A stretch of DNA of 53,850 bases. It comes from Planctomyces sp. Lineage in GTDB: Bacteria; Planctomycetota; Planctomycetia; Planctomycetales; Planctomycetaceae. Below, one piece after another: positions 43,748 to 51,338 of this stretch (within the stretch, counting starts at the first letter, position 1; every line of letters starts with the position of its first letter). The position numbers and the translations under genes were made by a program. The notes beneath the pieces were generated by a model. The model ran no database searches and had not been told where the DNA came from. It worked only from the letters and a program-made list of their open reading frames with translations. The stretch covers positions 1 to 53,850 of the forward strand of contig SYJG01000501.1 in NCBI GenBank assembly GCA_005798445.1, read 5' to 3'.

Positions 43748-44002
43748 ATGTCGTTTCAAATCGAATGCCCGAACTGCGGATGCCGGCCCGTGTGGGAGTA
43801 TCACTACGGCGGGACGCCGCGTGAGCGGCCGGATGGCTCGGCGACTGAGCGGCAATGGGCGGAGTATCTCTACAACCGGCCAAACATCGCCGGGGAGCAG
43901 ACCGAGTGGTGGTATCACCGCTCCGCCTGCAAACTGTGGTTCCTCGTCCGCCGAGACACTCGGACGAACCAAGTACTGGAAACCAAGCGAGTCGGTGAAT
44001 GA
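43748..44002 (+). CDS. mgdB: N-methylglutamate dehydrogenase subunit B (sarcosine oxidase delta family)
   Basis: 84 residues of the heterotetrameric sarcosine oxidase delta-subunit family. The zinc site is visible as CPNC (cysteines 7 and 10) and H57-x3-C61 (HRSACKLWF); the conserved AEYLYNRPNIAGEQTEWWYH block lies between. It is a small structural subunit of the complex formed with MgdA, MgdC and MgdD. Separation from mgdA by mgdC and mgdD differs from the usual ABCD order. A perfect 41-bp inverted repeat lies between it and mgdC. Confidence 0.9.
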   Translation: MSFQIECPNCGCRPVWEYHYGGTPRERPDGSATERQWAEYLYNRPNIAGEQTEWWYHRSACKLWFLVRRDTRTNQVLETKRVGE

Positions 44003-44049
44003 CCAACAGAGAAACCCAACATCGTGCGTTTACTCCGAAGGAGTTTCGT

Positions 44050-44230
44050 CACATAGCCCAGGGTTGCCGCGCTTCGCGGCTACCCTGGGTTCGCATTGCG
44101 AACGACGGTTCTACCCTGAAAGGGTTGCGTCAGTTGCGAACGAAGAATGACGGAACCCCGTTGGGGTACAAAACAGTTTGACATCCTTCACCCAGGGTAG
44201 CCGCGAAGCGCGGCAACCCTGGGCTATGTG
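44050..44230. repeat. Perfect 41-bp inverted repeat between mgdB and mgdC
   Basis: Arms 44050-44090 and 44190-44230 are exact reverse complements over 41 nt. Each arm is itself palindromic (CCAGGGTTGCCGCG...CGCGGCTACCCTGG). The 99-nt spacer holds a CCCTGAAAGGG dyad and AACCCCGTTGGGGTACA (44154-44170), which is directly repeated at 44235-44251. The layout resembles REP/BIME-like units. It starts 47 nt after the mgdB stop. Confidence 0.92.
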
Positions 44231-44266
44231 GCTCAACCCCGTTGGGGTACAGACAAAGACAACTCA

Positions 44267-47203
44267 ATGACATCCGAATCTGGAACGACTCAACCTGAAC
44301 CCATCGAGTTTGAATTCGACGGCCATCGCGTAAACGCCCAGTCCGGCCAATCGGTCGCCGGCGCGTTGCACGCCGCTGGCGAGCACATCGTCTCGCGGAG
44401 CTTCAAGTATCACCGACCGCGCGGGCTGCTGTGCATGTCGGGCCGCTGTCCGAATTGCATTTGCACGGTCGATGGGACTCCGAACGTCCGCATCTGCACG
44501 CAGGCCGCGAAGCCGGACATGGTCGTGAAGTCGCAGAATGCGTGGCCGTCGGTGAAGTTCGACCTGCTGCGGATCTTCGACAAGCTGCACCGCTTCATGC
44601 CGGTCGGGTTCTACTACAAGAGCATGTACAAGCCGCGCTGGATGTGGCCGGTCTGGGAGAAATTCATCCGCCGCATCGCCGGCCTCGGCACGATCAACCG
44701 CGAGCACGGCGGGGAGGGGGTGTACGACAAACAAAACCTCTTCACCGACGTCGCCGTGATCGGCGGTGGCCTCGCCGGATTGAACGCCGCTCTCGCGGCG
44801 GCCGAGGCAGGAGTGACCGTCACACTCATCGACGAACAGCAGGAACTCGGCGGGCATCTGCGGCATGATCCGGAGTTAGCTTCCTCACTAACCCGAAGCG
44901 TTAGCGAGGGCGAGCGCTCTGCAATGTCTACGAATCCAAGTCAACTGGAGCGTTCGCCCTCGCTAACGCTTCGGGTTAGTGAGAACCTCACCGATTTGAT
45001 CTGTCGCGTCACCGAGCATCCCAACATCACCGTCATCACCTCGGCCGGCGTCTTCGGCTGCTACGAGGGAAACTACCTCGGCATCCAGCAAGGCCAACGG
45101 ATGATCCGGCTGCGAGCGGCACAGGTCATCGTCGCGACCGGCTGCTGGGAGCGACCGCTCGTCTTCGAGAACAACGACTTGCCCGGCGTCATGCTGGCGA
45201 GCGGCGTGCAGCGATTGCTGCATCTCGATCATTGCCAATTTCCTGGCGAAGCTGTGGTCGTCACCGACAACGCTCAAGGCTATCGCGTGGCGAAGCAGCT
45301 CAAAGCGGCGGGGACGCGTATCACGGCCATTGTCGATGTGCGAGACAATCCGCCGGAATCCGCCGACGGCATCCGCATCTATCGCGGTCACACGATCATC
45401 TCGGCGAACGGTTCACGGCATGTCAGTGGAGCGGTCATCGCGCCCTTGGCAGGACATCCTCGTCAGTCGCTGTCGTGTCGCTGGATCGTGCAGGCGGTGG
45501 GATTCACTCCCGCGAATTCGCTGCTGTACCAAAACGGCTGCAAGCTGCGCTATGACGAATCAGTCGATCAAGCAGTTGTGATTCAGTACGCACCCGCGAT
45601 GTACTCGGCTGGCGCGGTGAATGGCTTGCGTGATCCGCACTCTACCGCATTGGACGGCCAACGAGCCGGAAAGGCCGCTGCCGAATCTCTGTGTTCTCCG
45701 TGCCTCCGTGTTTCAAATTCTCCGGTGGAAAGTGCATTGGAAACACAGAGGCACGGAGGACACAGAGAGGAGTCTGCACTTTCGTGCCATTATGTTTCGC
45801 CGTCTGGTGCGAAGAAGAAGTTCGTTTGCCTCTGCGAGGACGTGACTGAAAAGGACATCTGCGATGCGATCGACGAAGGCTACTCGAACATCGAGACGCT
45901 GAAGCGGTACTCGACGGTCAGCATGGGGCCGTGTCAGGGTAAGATGTGCCAGTCGGCGTCGATTGCAATCTGCGCTCGGCACAACGGGCAGTCGATCGTG
46001 GAGACCGGTGTCACAACTGCGAGGCCGCCTGAGCAGCCGTTGCCGATGGGCGTGCTCGCGGGGCGGACGGTGCATTTCTCGTTGGCCCGCCGCACACCGA
46101 TGCACGCTTGGCACGAAAAGGCCGGAGCCAAGATGGGAGACGCCGGGAACTGGAAGCGTCCGCAAGTTTATTCGTCCGTGACTCAGGAATACGAAGCGGT
46201 GCGACAGCGAGCCGGAGTGATTGACGTCTCAACGCTCGGCAAGATCGAACTGCGCGGGGCTGACGTCGTCAAGTTTTTGGAATTCATCTACCCGAATCGT
46301 TTTGCAAACCTGAAGGTCGGCCGCGTGCGTTACGGAGTGATCTGCGATGACGCAGGCATTTTGCTCGACGACGGCACGATCGCGCGGCTGGGAGACGATC
46401 GGTTCTTTCTGACGACGACGACCGGCAACGCGGACGCGATCGACAGTTGGTTCCGCTGGTGGCTGGCTGGTCGGTCGGAGTGGGATGTGCGGATGACGAA
46501 CGTGTCGGGCAGCTACGCCGCGATGAATCTCGCTGGCCCGCGCAGCCGCGAGGTGCTGAAGAAACTGACCGACGCCGATCTTTCATCCGACGCGATGCCG
46601 TATCTCGCCGCCAGCGAATGCACGATCGCGGGTGTTTCGGCGATCGTGTTGCGAATCGGCTTCGTCGGCGAACTCGGTTACGAGATTCACGTCCCCAGCC
46701 AATTCGGTCTGCATGTGTGGGAAGCGATCATGGAAGCGGGCCGCGAGTTCTCGATCGCGCCGTTCGGGCTGGAAGCTCAGCGAGTGTTGCGGTTGGAGAA
46801 GAAACACTTGCTGCCGGGGATCGACACCGACGCGCTCTCGAACCCGCTTGAAGCCGACATGCCGTGGATCGTGAAGCTCGACAAGGAGGACTTCATCGGC
46901 AAGGAATCACTGGCCCGTGCTCAAGCTCGTGGTGATCGCAACAAGTTGGTTGGTTTCCGGTTGTCGGAGTCGGTGATCCCGGACCTCGCATCGTTGGTGC
47001 TCTGTGATGGGAAGCTCGGCGGACGAATTACGTCGTGCGGATATTCGCCGGCGGTCGGTGGAACGATCGGGCTGGCGTGGGTGCCGGCAAACCTTGCTGG
47101 CAACGGTCAGACGATTCAGATTCAGGTCAACGGACAGATGATCCCGGCGGTCGTGCAAGAGGAGCCGTTCTACGATCCGGCGGGAGCGAAGTTGAAGAGT
47201 TAA
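44267..47203 (+). CDS. mgdC: N-methylglutamate dehydrogenase subunit C (sarcosine oxidase alpha family)
   Basis: 978 residues, the multidomain alpha subunit. Order: N-terminal 2Fe-2S domain (cysteines about 56, 61, 64 and 77), FAD/NAD domain (VAVIGGGLAGLNAAL and VATGCWERPLVFENNDLPGV), a Bfd-like cysteine module (FVCLCEDVT...GPCQGKMC), and a C-terminal aminomethyltransferase (GcvT) domain. In the complex the GcvT part hands the oxidised methyl group to tetrahydrofolate. Two palindromic elements are translated within it, at about residues 207-239 and 474-501, in loops between domains, and the frame stays open. ATG 44267 begins after the repeat; the earlier frame from 44228 lies in the palindrome. 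Mononuclear sarcosine oxidase is the alternative, but the neighbours favour N-methylglutamate dehydrogenase. Confidence 0.9.
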   Translation: MTSESGTTQPEPIEFEFDGHRVNAQSGQSVAGALHAAGEHIVSRSFKYHRPRGLLCMSGRCPNCICTVDGTPNVRICTQAAKPDMVVKSQNAWPSVKFDLLRIFDKLHRFMPVGFYYKSMYKPRWMWPVWEKFIRRIAGLGTINREHGGEGVYDKQNLFTDVAVIGGGLAGLNAALAAAEAGVTVTLIDEQQELGGHLRHDPELASSLTRSVSEGERSAMSTNPSQLERSPSLTLRVSENLTDLICRVTEHPNITVITSAGVFGCYEGNYLGIQQGQRMIRLRAAQVIVATGCWERPLVFENNDLPGVMLASGVQRLLHLDHCQFPGEAVVVTDNAQGYRVAKQLKAAGTRITAIVDVRDNPPESADGIRIYRGHTIISANGSRHVSGAVIAPLAGHPRQSLSCRWIVQAVGFTPANSLLYQNGCKLRYDESVDQAVVIQYAPAMYSAGAVNGLRDPHSTALDGQRAGKAAAESLCSPCLRVSNSPVESALETQRHGGHREESALSCHYVSPSGAKKKFVCLCEDVTEKDICDAIDEGYSNIETLKRYSTVSMGPCQGKMCQSASIAICARHNGQSIVETGVTTARPPEQPLPMGVLAGRTVHFSLARRTPMHAWHEKAGAKMGDAGNWKRPQVYSSVTQEYEAVRQRAGVIDVSTLGKIELRGADVVKFLEFIYPNRFANLKVGRVRYGVICDDAGILLDDGTIARLGDDRFFLTTTTGNADAIDSWFRWWLAGRSEWDVRMTNVSGSYAAMNLAGPRSREVLKKLTDADLSSDAMPYLAASECTIAGVSAIVLRIGFVGELGYEIHVPSQFGLHVWEAIMEAGREFSIAPFGLEAQRVLRLEKKHLLPGIDTDALSNPLEADMPWIVKLDKEDFIGKESLARAQARGDRNKLVGFRLSESVIPDLASLVLCDGKLGGRITSCGYSPAVGGTIGLAWVPANLAGNGQTIQIQVNGQMIPAVVQEEPFYDPAGAKLKS
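44886..44981 (+). repeat. Palindromic element inside mgdC (CTAACCCGAAGCG type)
   Basis: Arms 44886-44919 and 44948-44981 match in 33 of 34 positions, 28-nt loop. It is translated in frame as SLTRSVSEGERS...ERSPSLTLRVSE. The same element type occurs at 14401-14500 with both sides of the stem changed together (GCGTTAGC/GCTAACGC here, GCGCCAGC/GCTGGCGC there). Confidence 0.92.
45686..45768 (+). repeat. Second palindromic element inside mgdC (CTCTGTG type)
   Basis: Arms 45686-45714 and 45740-45768 match in 27 of 29 positions, 25-nt loop. It is translated as SLCSPCLRVSN...LETQRHGGHRE, directly before the Bfd-like cysteine module. The sequence type is related to the intergenic elements at 14973-15039, 18187-18253 and 32490-32556. 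Confidence 0.9.
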
Positions 47204-47208
47204 CGTTA

Positions 47209-47286
47209 GGCGAGCCGGGTGGCGTCAGCCCCCGGACGTGTTTTCACGTTGCGAGTCGTCCGGGGGCTAACGCCCCTCGGCTCGCC
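47209..47286. repeat. Inverted repeat, 30-nt arms (GGCGAGCCG type)
   Basis: Arms 47209-47238 and 47257-47286 match in 27 of 30 positions (GGCGAGCCG...AGCCCCCGGACG). It begins 5 nt after the mgdC stop and ends 15 nt before mgdD, so it fills the gap between two subunit genes. Confidence 0.88.
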
Positions 47287-47300
47287 AAAAACTGGTGGTG

Positions 47301-47912
47301 ATGATGACCGTGAATGCTCCGATTGCCCGTGGCCCGCTGCTCGACCTGCATCGTCGTTCCGGCGCGACCGTCGAAGCGCTCGATGGTTGGCAAGTCGCCC
47401 TGCGATATCCGCAGCAGCAGGATCGAACTGGCAACGCGCTGGTCGATCTTTCGCATGTGCCGACATTTGAGATCAACGGGCCAGACACCGGAGCGGCACT
47501 GACTACGATCTGCGGGGCTGATGTACCGTTGCGGAAAATTCACACTGCTGATGGGCGGCATGTTTATCGGCTGACTCCCAGCCGCGCGATCGTGTTCGGC
47601 AACGTGTCGTCAAACACCGGAGCGATTGATGTCACCGGAGGCTGGGCGTCGCTGGTTTTGATCGGTCCGGATGCGGAGCGGATTTTGAACAAGGTCACGG
47701 CGGTTGATCTGCGAGAGCGGACTCTGCCGGTGCAGGCGTGTTGCCAGGGGCCGATCTTTGGAGTCAACACGCTCTTCGGCCGGATTGCCAATCGGTTTGA
47801 ACTGCATGTTTGCAGCGACTCGGCGGAGTTCTTTTGGGATGTGCTGATGGACGCTGGCGCGGAGTTTGGATTAAGTCCAGCGGGAATCGAGTGGATGAAG
47901 GAGTTGAGATAA
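47301..47912 (+). CDS. mgdD: N-methylglutamate dehydrogenase subunit D (sarcosine oxidase gamma family)
   Basis: About 203 residues resembling the gamma subunit of heterotetrameric sarcosine oxidase, a truncated GcvT-like fold (LVDLSHVPTFEINGPDTGAALTTICGADVPL and WASLVLIGPDAERILNKVTAVDL). It caps the aminomethyltransferase part of MgdC. The start is uncertain among GTG 47295, GTG 47298, ATG 47301 and ATG 47304; GGTGG upstream fits 47301 or 47304. The last base of its stop codon is the first base of the next palindrome. Confidence 0.85.
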   Translation: MMTVNAPIARGPLLDLHRRSGATVEALDGWQVALRYPQQQDRTGNALVDLSHVPTFEINGPDTGAALTTICGADVPLRKIHTADGRHVYRLTPSRAIVFGNVSSNTGAIDVTGGWASLVLIGPDAERILNKVTAVDLRERTLPVQACCQGPIFGVNTLFGRIANRFELHVCSDSAEFFWDVLMDAGAEFGLSPAGIEWMKELR

Positions 47913-47975
47913 CGGCTTTTGGCCATCGGCTCACGGCGTTCGGCCGGATGCCGATGGCCGGAAGCCGAAAGCCGT
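47912..47975. repeat. Inverted repeat with a deletion (ACGGCTTT type)
   Basis: ACGGCTTTTGGCCATCGGC (47912-47930) pairs with GCCGATGGCCGGAAGCCGAAAGCCGT (about 47950-47975); the right side carries seven extra bases. It begins on the last base of the mgdD stop codon and precedes mgdA. Confidence 0.7.
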
Positions 47976-48006
47976 GATCACATTTTTGGGAATGCAGAGG
48001 ATTGGC

Positions 48007-49206
48007 ATGGTTGCTCAGCGAATGTGGCAGGAGCACGAACTCAAGGACCAGTACGACGTCGTCATCATCGGCGGCGGCGTGCATGGGCTGGCGACGGCGT
48101 ACTACCTGACTCAGTTGGGCGTGCGGAACATCGCGGTGCTCGAAGCGAAGTACATCGGGTTCGGTGGATCGGGGCGGAACACGGCGATTGTGCGGTCAAA
48201 CTATCGGACACCGGAGGGAATCGCGTTCTACGACTTGTCGGTCAAGCTGTACGAGCAATTGGCCGCCGATCTCGACTTCAACGTGATGTTCTCGCAGCAC
48301 GGGCATCTCACGCTGGCTCACAACGAGAAGGGAGTGACTGGCCTGACGGAGCGAGCCAACACGAACCAACTGATGGGCGTGAATTCGCGAATCATCTTCC
48401 CCGAAGAGATTCAGCGAATCGTTCCCGACTTGAATGTTTTCGGACACAGCCGCTTTCCGATTCAGGCAGCGTTGTATCACCCACCTGGCGGCATCATCCG
48501 GCACGACGCGGTCGTGTGGGCGTTCGCTCGCGGAGTCGATCGGGGCGGCGGTCACGTTCATCAGAAGACCGAAGTGAGCGGCATCGAAGTTCAAAACGGA
48601 CAAGTCGAGGCGGTCGTCACCAATCGCGGTCGGATCAAAACAAAAACGGTGCTCAATGCGACGGCCGGTTACGCGGGGATCATCAGCCGGATGGTCGGAC
48701 TCGAAATCCCGATCGAGACGCATCCGCTGCAAGCGGCCGTGACGGAACCGCTCAAACCTTTTCTCAATTCCGTGATCGTCTCGTCGACGCTGCACGTCTA
48801 CGTTTCGCAGACCGATCGTGGCGAGTTGGTCCTCGGTGCCGAAGTGGACGACCACGCGAGCTACTCGTTGCGCGGGACGCTGTCGTTTCTCGAAGGGGCG
48901 GCAACGCACTTGCTGGAATTGTTCCCGCATCTGGCCAGCGTGAAGATTCTGCGGCAGTGGGCGGGGCTGTGCGACATGACGCCCGATTACTCGCCGATCA
49001 TGGGTGGCACTCCGGACGTCAAAGGCTTCTTGATGACGGTCGGCTGGGGCACCTACGGATTCAAAGCCGGCCCGGCGTCGGGCTACTTGATGGCCGAGTT
49101 GATCGCATCGGGCAAGACGCCGCCAAAGCTCGAACCGTTTGCGTTGACGCGGTTCTACGAAGATCGACTCGTTGGCGAGAAAGCGGCGGCGTCGGTTTCG
49201 CACTGA
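48007..49206 (+). CDS. mgdA: N-methylglutamate dehydrogenase subunit A (sarcosine oxidase beta family)
   Basis: 399 residues with the flavin fold of sarcosine oxidase beta subunits. The FAD dinucleotide motif is YDVVIIGGGVHGLATAYYL, then GFGGSGRNTAIVRSNYRTPEG, the flavin-loop region, and the C-terminal RQWAGLCDMTPDYSPIMG and GWGTYGFKAGPASG. This subunit carries the substrate-oxidising site. ATG 48007 has AGAGG six bases upstream; GTG 47974 and ATG 47992 in the same frame are less likely. It ends 5 nt before the converging metallo-beta-lactamase stop. Confidence 0.9.
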   Translation: MVAQRMWQEHELKDQYDVVIIGGGVHGLATAYYLTQLGVRNIAVLEAKYIGFGGSGRNTAIVRSNYRTPEGIAFYDLSVKLYEQLAADLDFNVMFSQHGHLTLAHNEKGVTGLTERANTNQLMGVNSRIIFPEEIQRIVPDLNVFGHSRFPIQAALYHPPGGIIRHDAVVWAFARGVDRGGGHVHQKTEVSGIEVQNGQVEAVVTNRGRIKTKTVLNATAGYAGIISRMVGLEIPIETHPLQAAVTEPLKPFLNSVIVSSTLHVYVSQTDRGELVLGAEVDDHASYSLRGTLSFLEGAATHLLELFPHLASVKILRQWAGLCDMTPDYSPIMGGTPDVKGFLMTVGWGTYGFKAGPASGYLMAELIASGKTPPKLEPFALTRFYEDRLVGEKAAASVSH

Positions 49207-49211
49207 CCAGT

Positions 49212-51188
49212 CTATTTCTTCTTCTTCTCGACGATCTCCAGCACGACAAAGCTGTCGCCACCGTCTTCGAGGTCGCCGCTGGCCGAGGTGACGATCAGTG
49301 GCACGACGTTTCGTCCGACGGGCAATCGTTCGGCCACTTGGAATTGCAACTCGATGCGAGTGGTTCCGTTCTCTGGAATTGAGACCTCGCGCGTCCACGG
49401 TGACGTGCTGATGCCGTGATCGAGTCGCAGCCGCATCGTTTCCGGCTGTGGCAGCGGGTTATCGATGACGATGGTCGTCTTGGCGGACTCGCCAGCCGAT
49501 GCGCGGATGAGCAGCGGTTCGACTTGAATGCGGCTGGGGTTCCAATCACGGCGGAAGCGACCAGAGAGCGCGATCGAGTCGGCGGCTTTCGCGGCGGCTT
49601 GGCCCCAGGTGACTCGGCGGCGAAAGTCTTCGGCGTTGAACGCGAAGGCTCCGCCATGTTCGGCGAGCACCCAATCGGGTTTCACGTCGAGCACTGCTTG
49701 AGCGCTCTTGGCGTACAGATCCGGCCACCCCCGATTTCGTCCCGACCAGCCGCCACTGCCGGAGAATTGGTCGGCGTGAAAAAAATTGTCCCCCGTGAAG
49801 AAACAGGTACGGCCGTCGATCGTCGTTTGCAGGCCCATCGTGAAATAGGTCTGACCGGGGAAGTGCCGCACGGAGAACGAGAACTCGCGCCACGTCGCGG
49901 TCTCGTTGGCCTTCAGCCAGCGGTCGGTGCGGATCGAGCGGGCATCGAGTCCGAACGCGGCGACTCGAAACGGCTCGGCCATCGGGCGGGCGACTTCTTC
50001 GAGCGTCCAGACCTCGAACGATTCACGATTCGGCAACTGATGCAGCCCGATGTAGTGATCGTTGTGAGCGTGGCTGATCAGCACGACCTCGATCGGGCCG
50101 AGTTGCTCGTCGCGCTGCAAGCGGCGGATTTGCTCGGCGAGCGTCGTTCCAAACGGATCGAAGACCGCGATCGGCCCCGCCTCCGATCGCAGCACGAACG
50201 TGTTGCCGGTCAGAAACAGATGAGGCGAGAGCTTCGTCCACGGCCTCTCGCCGGCGGTCGCGACCTGTTCCTTCGCCAAGAACTCGTACTGCGGTTCCTG
50301 GCCGAGCTGCTGCTTGCTGAACCGCTCAAAGCTCTTCAAGAAGCCAACCGCGTCGAGAGCCTTTGCCGTCTCTTCGAGTGACACGACGATGTCCTCGCGC
50401 AACGCCGGCCCGTGTTCCGGGCAGAGCATTCGCGGGCGACGTGCTGCCAGTTTGCGGAGCGATTCGGCGGCGGCCTTCAGGCCGGTGTCGGTCCAATGAT
50501 CCCAGTCGGTCGTGTAAGGCGACCACAGCTTGCCGCGCGCTGCGAAGGCGTCGCCGCAGAAGAGGATTGCCGAGTCGTGGGGCAGGTTTTCAACCTGCCC
50601 TTGATTGGAGGGCAGGTTGGAAACCTGCCCCACGAAGGCAACGTGATCGCGGCTGTGGCCAGGAGTTGCCACGACCGTCAAACGCCAACGACGCCATTCG
50701 ATGACCTGTCCGTCTTCGAGCGAACACTCGATCTCGTCGATCCCCTGCGGGTGGACGAGGTAGTTGAAGGCGTTGAAGGTCCGATCGCGCAAACCGGGTT
50801 CTTTGCCGGGGATCAGTTCCGGGAGACAGGCACTCCAAAATCGCTGCACGCCGTCGCGACTCAGCCATTCGGTCGAGGCTTTCGGAGCCTGCACCGACAC
50901 ACCGGCCGCGATCAATTCGCGAGCCAGTGCGCTCGTGTCGCGGTGATGATGCGTCAGCAGACAGCGTTCGATTTTTGGTTTCAGCCCGCGCCAGTCCATG
51001 CCGCGTGCGGCTCCGATAAGCAGCGCGGAGTCACCATCAATCAGCGCGTACCCGCACGGCAGCCCTGAGGATTGCCAGACTCCCGGCGCGATCTCGCGCC
51101 AGCGAGAGTTGTTCGGCTCGCCGTGCACCAGCCAAACGGTCGCCAGCAACAGACTCACGCAGAACATCGCGGCGAGCAGCTTACGCAT
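49212..51188 (-). CDS. Secreted protein with two metallo-beta-lactamase domains
   Basis: 658 residues with a signal peptide (MRKLLAAMFCVSLLLATVWL). Two metallo-beta-lactamase domains follow in one chain: the first with THHHRDT (H-x-H-x-D) and later ATPGHSRDH and CGDAF, the second with SHAHNDH, FPGQTYFT, FTGDNFFHAD and AEHGGAF. A C-terminal 120-residue beta domain (TTIVIDNPLPQPETMRLRL) completes it. Both active sites look intact, so two separate metal centres are possible. The family hydrolyses lactones, thioesters or nucleic-acid esters; the substrate is unknown. A palindromic element adds about 20 residues at about 185-205. It converges on mgdA. Confidence 0.82.
   Translation of the reverse strand: MRKLLAAMFCVSLLLATVWLVHGEPNNSRWREIAPGVWQSSGLPCGYALIDGDSALLIGAARGMDWRGLKPKIERCLLTHHHRDTSALARELIAAGVSVQAPKASTEWLSRDGVQRFWSACLPELIPGKEPGLRDRTFNAFNYLVHPQGIDEIECSLEDGQVIEWRRWRLTVVATPGHSRDHVAFVGQVSNLPSNQGQVENLPHDSAILFCGDAFAARGKLWSPYTTDWDHWTDTGLKAAAESLRKLAARRPRMLCPEHGPALREDIVVSLEETAKALDAVGFLKSFERFSKQQLGQEPQYEFLAKEQVATAGERPWTKLSPHLFLTGNTFVLRSEAGPIAVFDPFGTTLAEQIRRLQRDEQLGPIEVVLISHAHNDHYIGLHQLPNRESFEVWTLEEVARPMAEPFRVAAFGLDARSIRTDRWLKANETATWREFSFSVRHFPGQTYFTMGLQTTIDGRTCFFTGDNFFHADQFSGSGGWSGRNRGWPDLYAKSAQAVLDVKPDWVLAEHGGAFAFNAEDFRRRVTWGQAAAKAADSIALSGRFRRDWNPSRIQVEPLLIRASAGESAKTTIVIDNPLPQPETMRLRLDHGISTSPWTREVSIPENGTTRIELQFQVAERLPVGRNVVPLIVTSASGDLEDGGDSFVVLEIVEKKKK
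50575..50635 (-). repeat. Palindromic element inside the metallo-beta-lactamase gene
   Basis: Arms 50575-50600 and 50610-50635 match in 25 of 26 positions with a 9-nt loop. Read on the coding strand it encodes GQVSNLP...GQVENLPHD. The copy in the DUF255 gene (8181-8237) has the same orientation to the gene, the same frame and the same loop size between its full arms. Confidence 0.92.
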
Positions 51189-51221
51189 CGTTCGATCTCC
51201 TTAATCGGTGCAACGGCAGCT

Positions 51222-51338
51222 CCGTAGGGTGGGACAAGCTCGCTTCGAGCGCCGGCCCACCAATTGGTTTTTCAATGGTGGCGTCGTTCATCGGTCGGTG
51301 GGCCGGCGCGGCGATGCGCCGCTTGTCCCACCCTACGG
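51222..51338. repeat. Inverted repeat with ~40-nt arms (CCGTAGGGTGGGAC type)
   Basis: Arms 51222-51261 and 51297-51338 pair over CCGTAGGGTGGGACAAGC and again over GCCGGCCCACC, with a divergent, self-complementary middle (TCGCTTCGA against GGCGATGCGCC). It ends on the base next to the citrate synthase stop codon and begins 33 nt upstream of the metallo-beta-lactamase start. Confidence 0.85.

Noticed and set aside
47919..49382. 487-codon plus-strand frame overlapping mgdA
   Set aside because: Same strand but different frame; the product is arginine/glycine-rich and resembles no family, while mgdA reads as a full sarcosine oxidase beta subunit.
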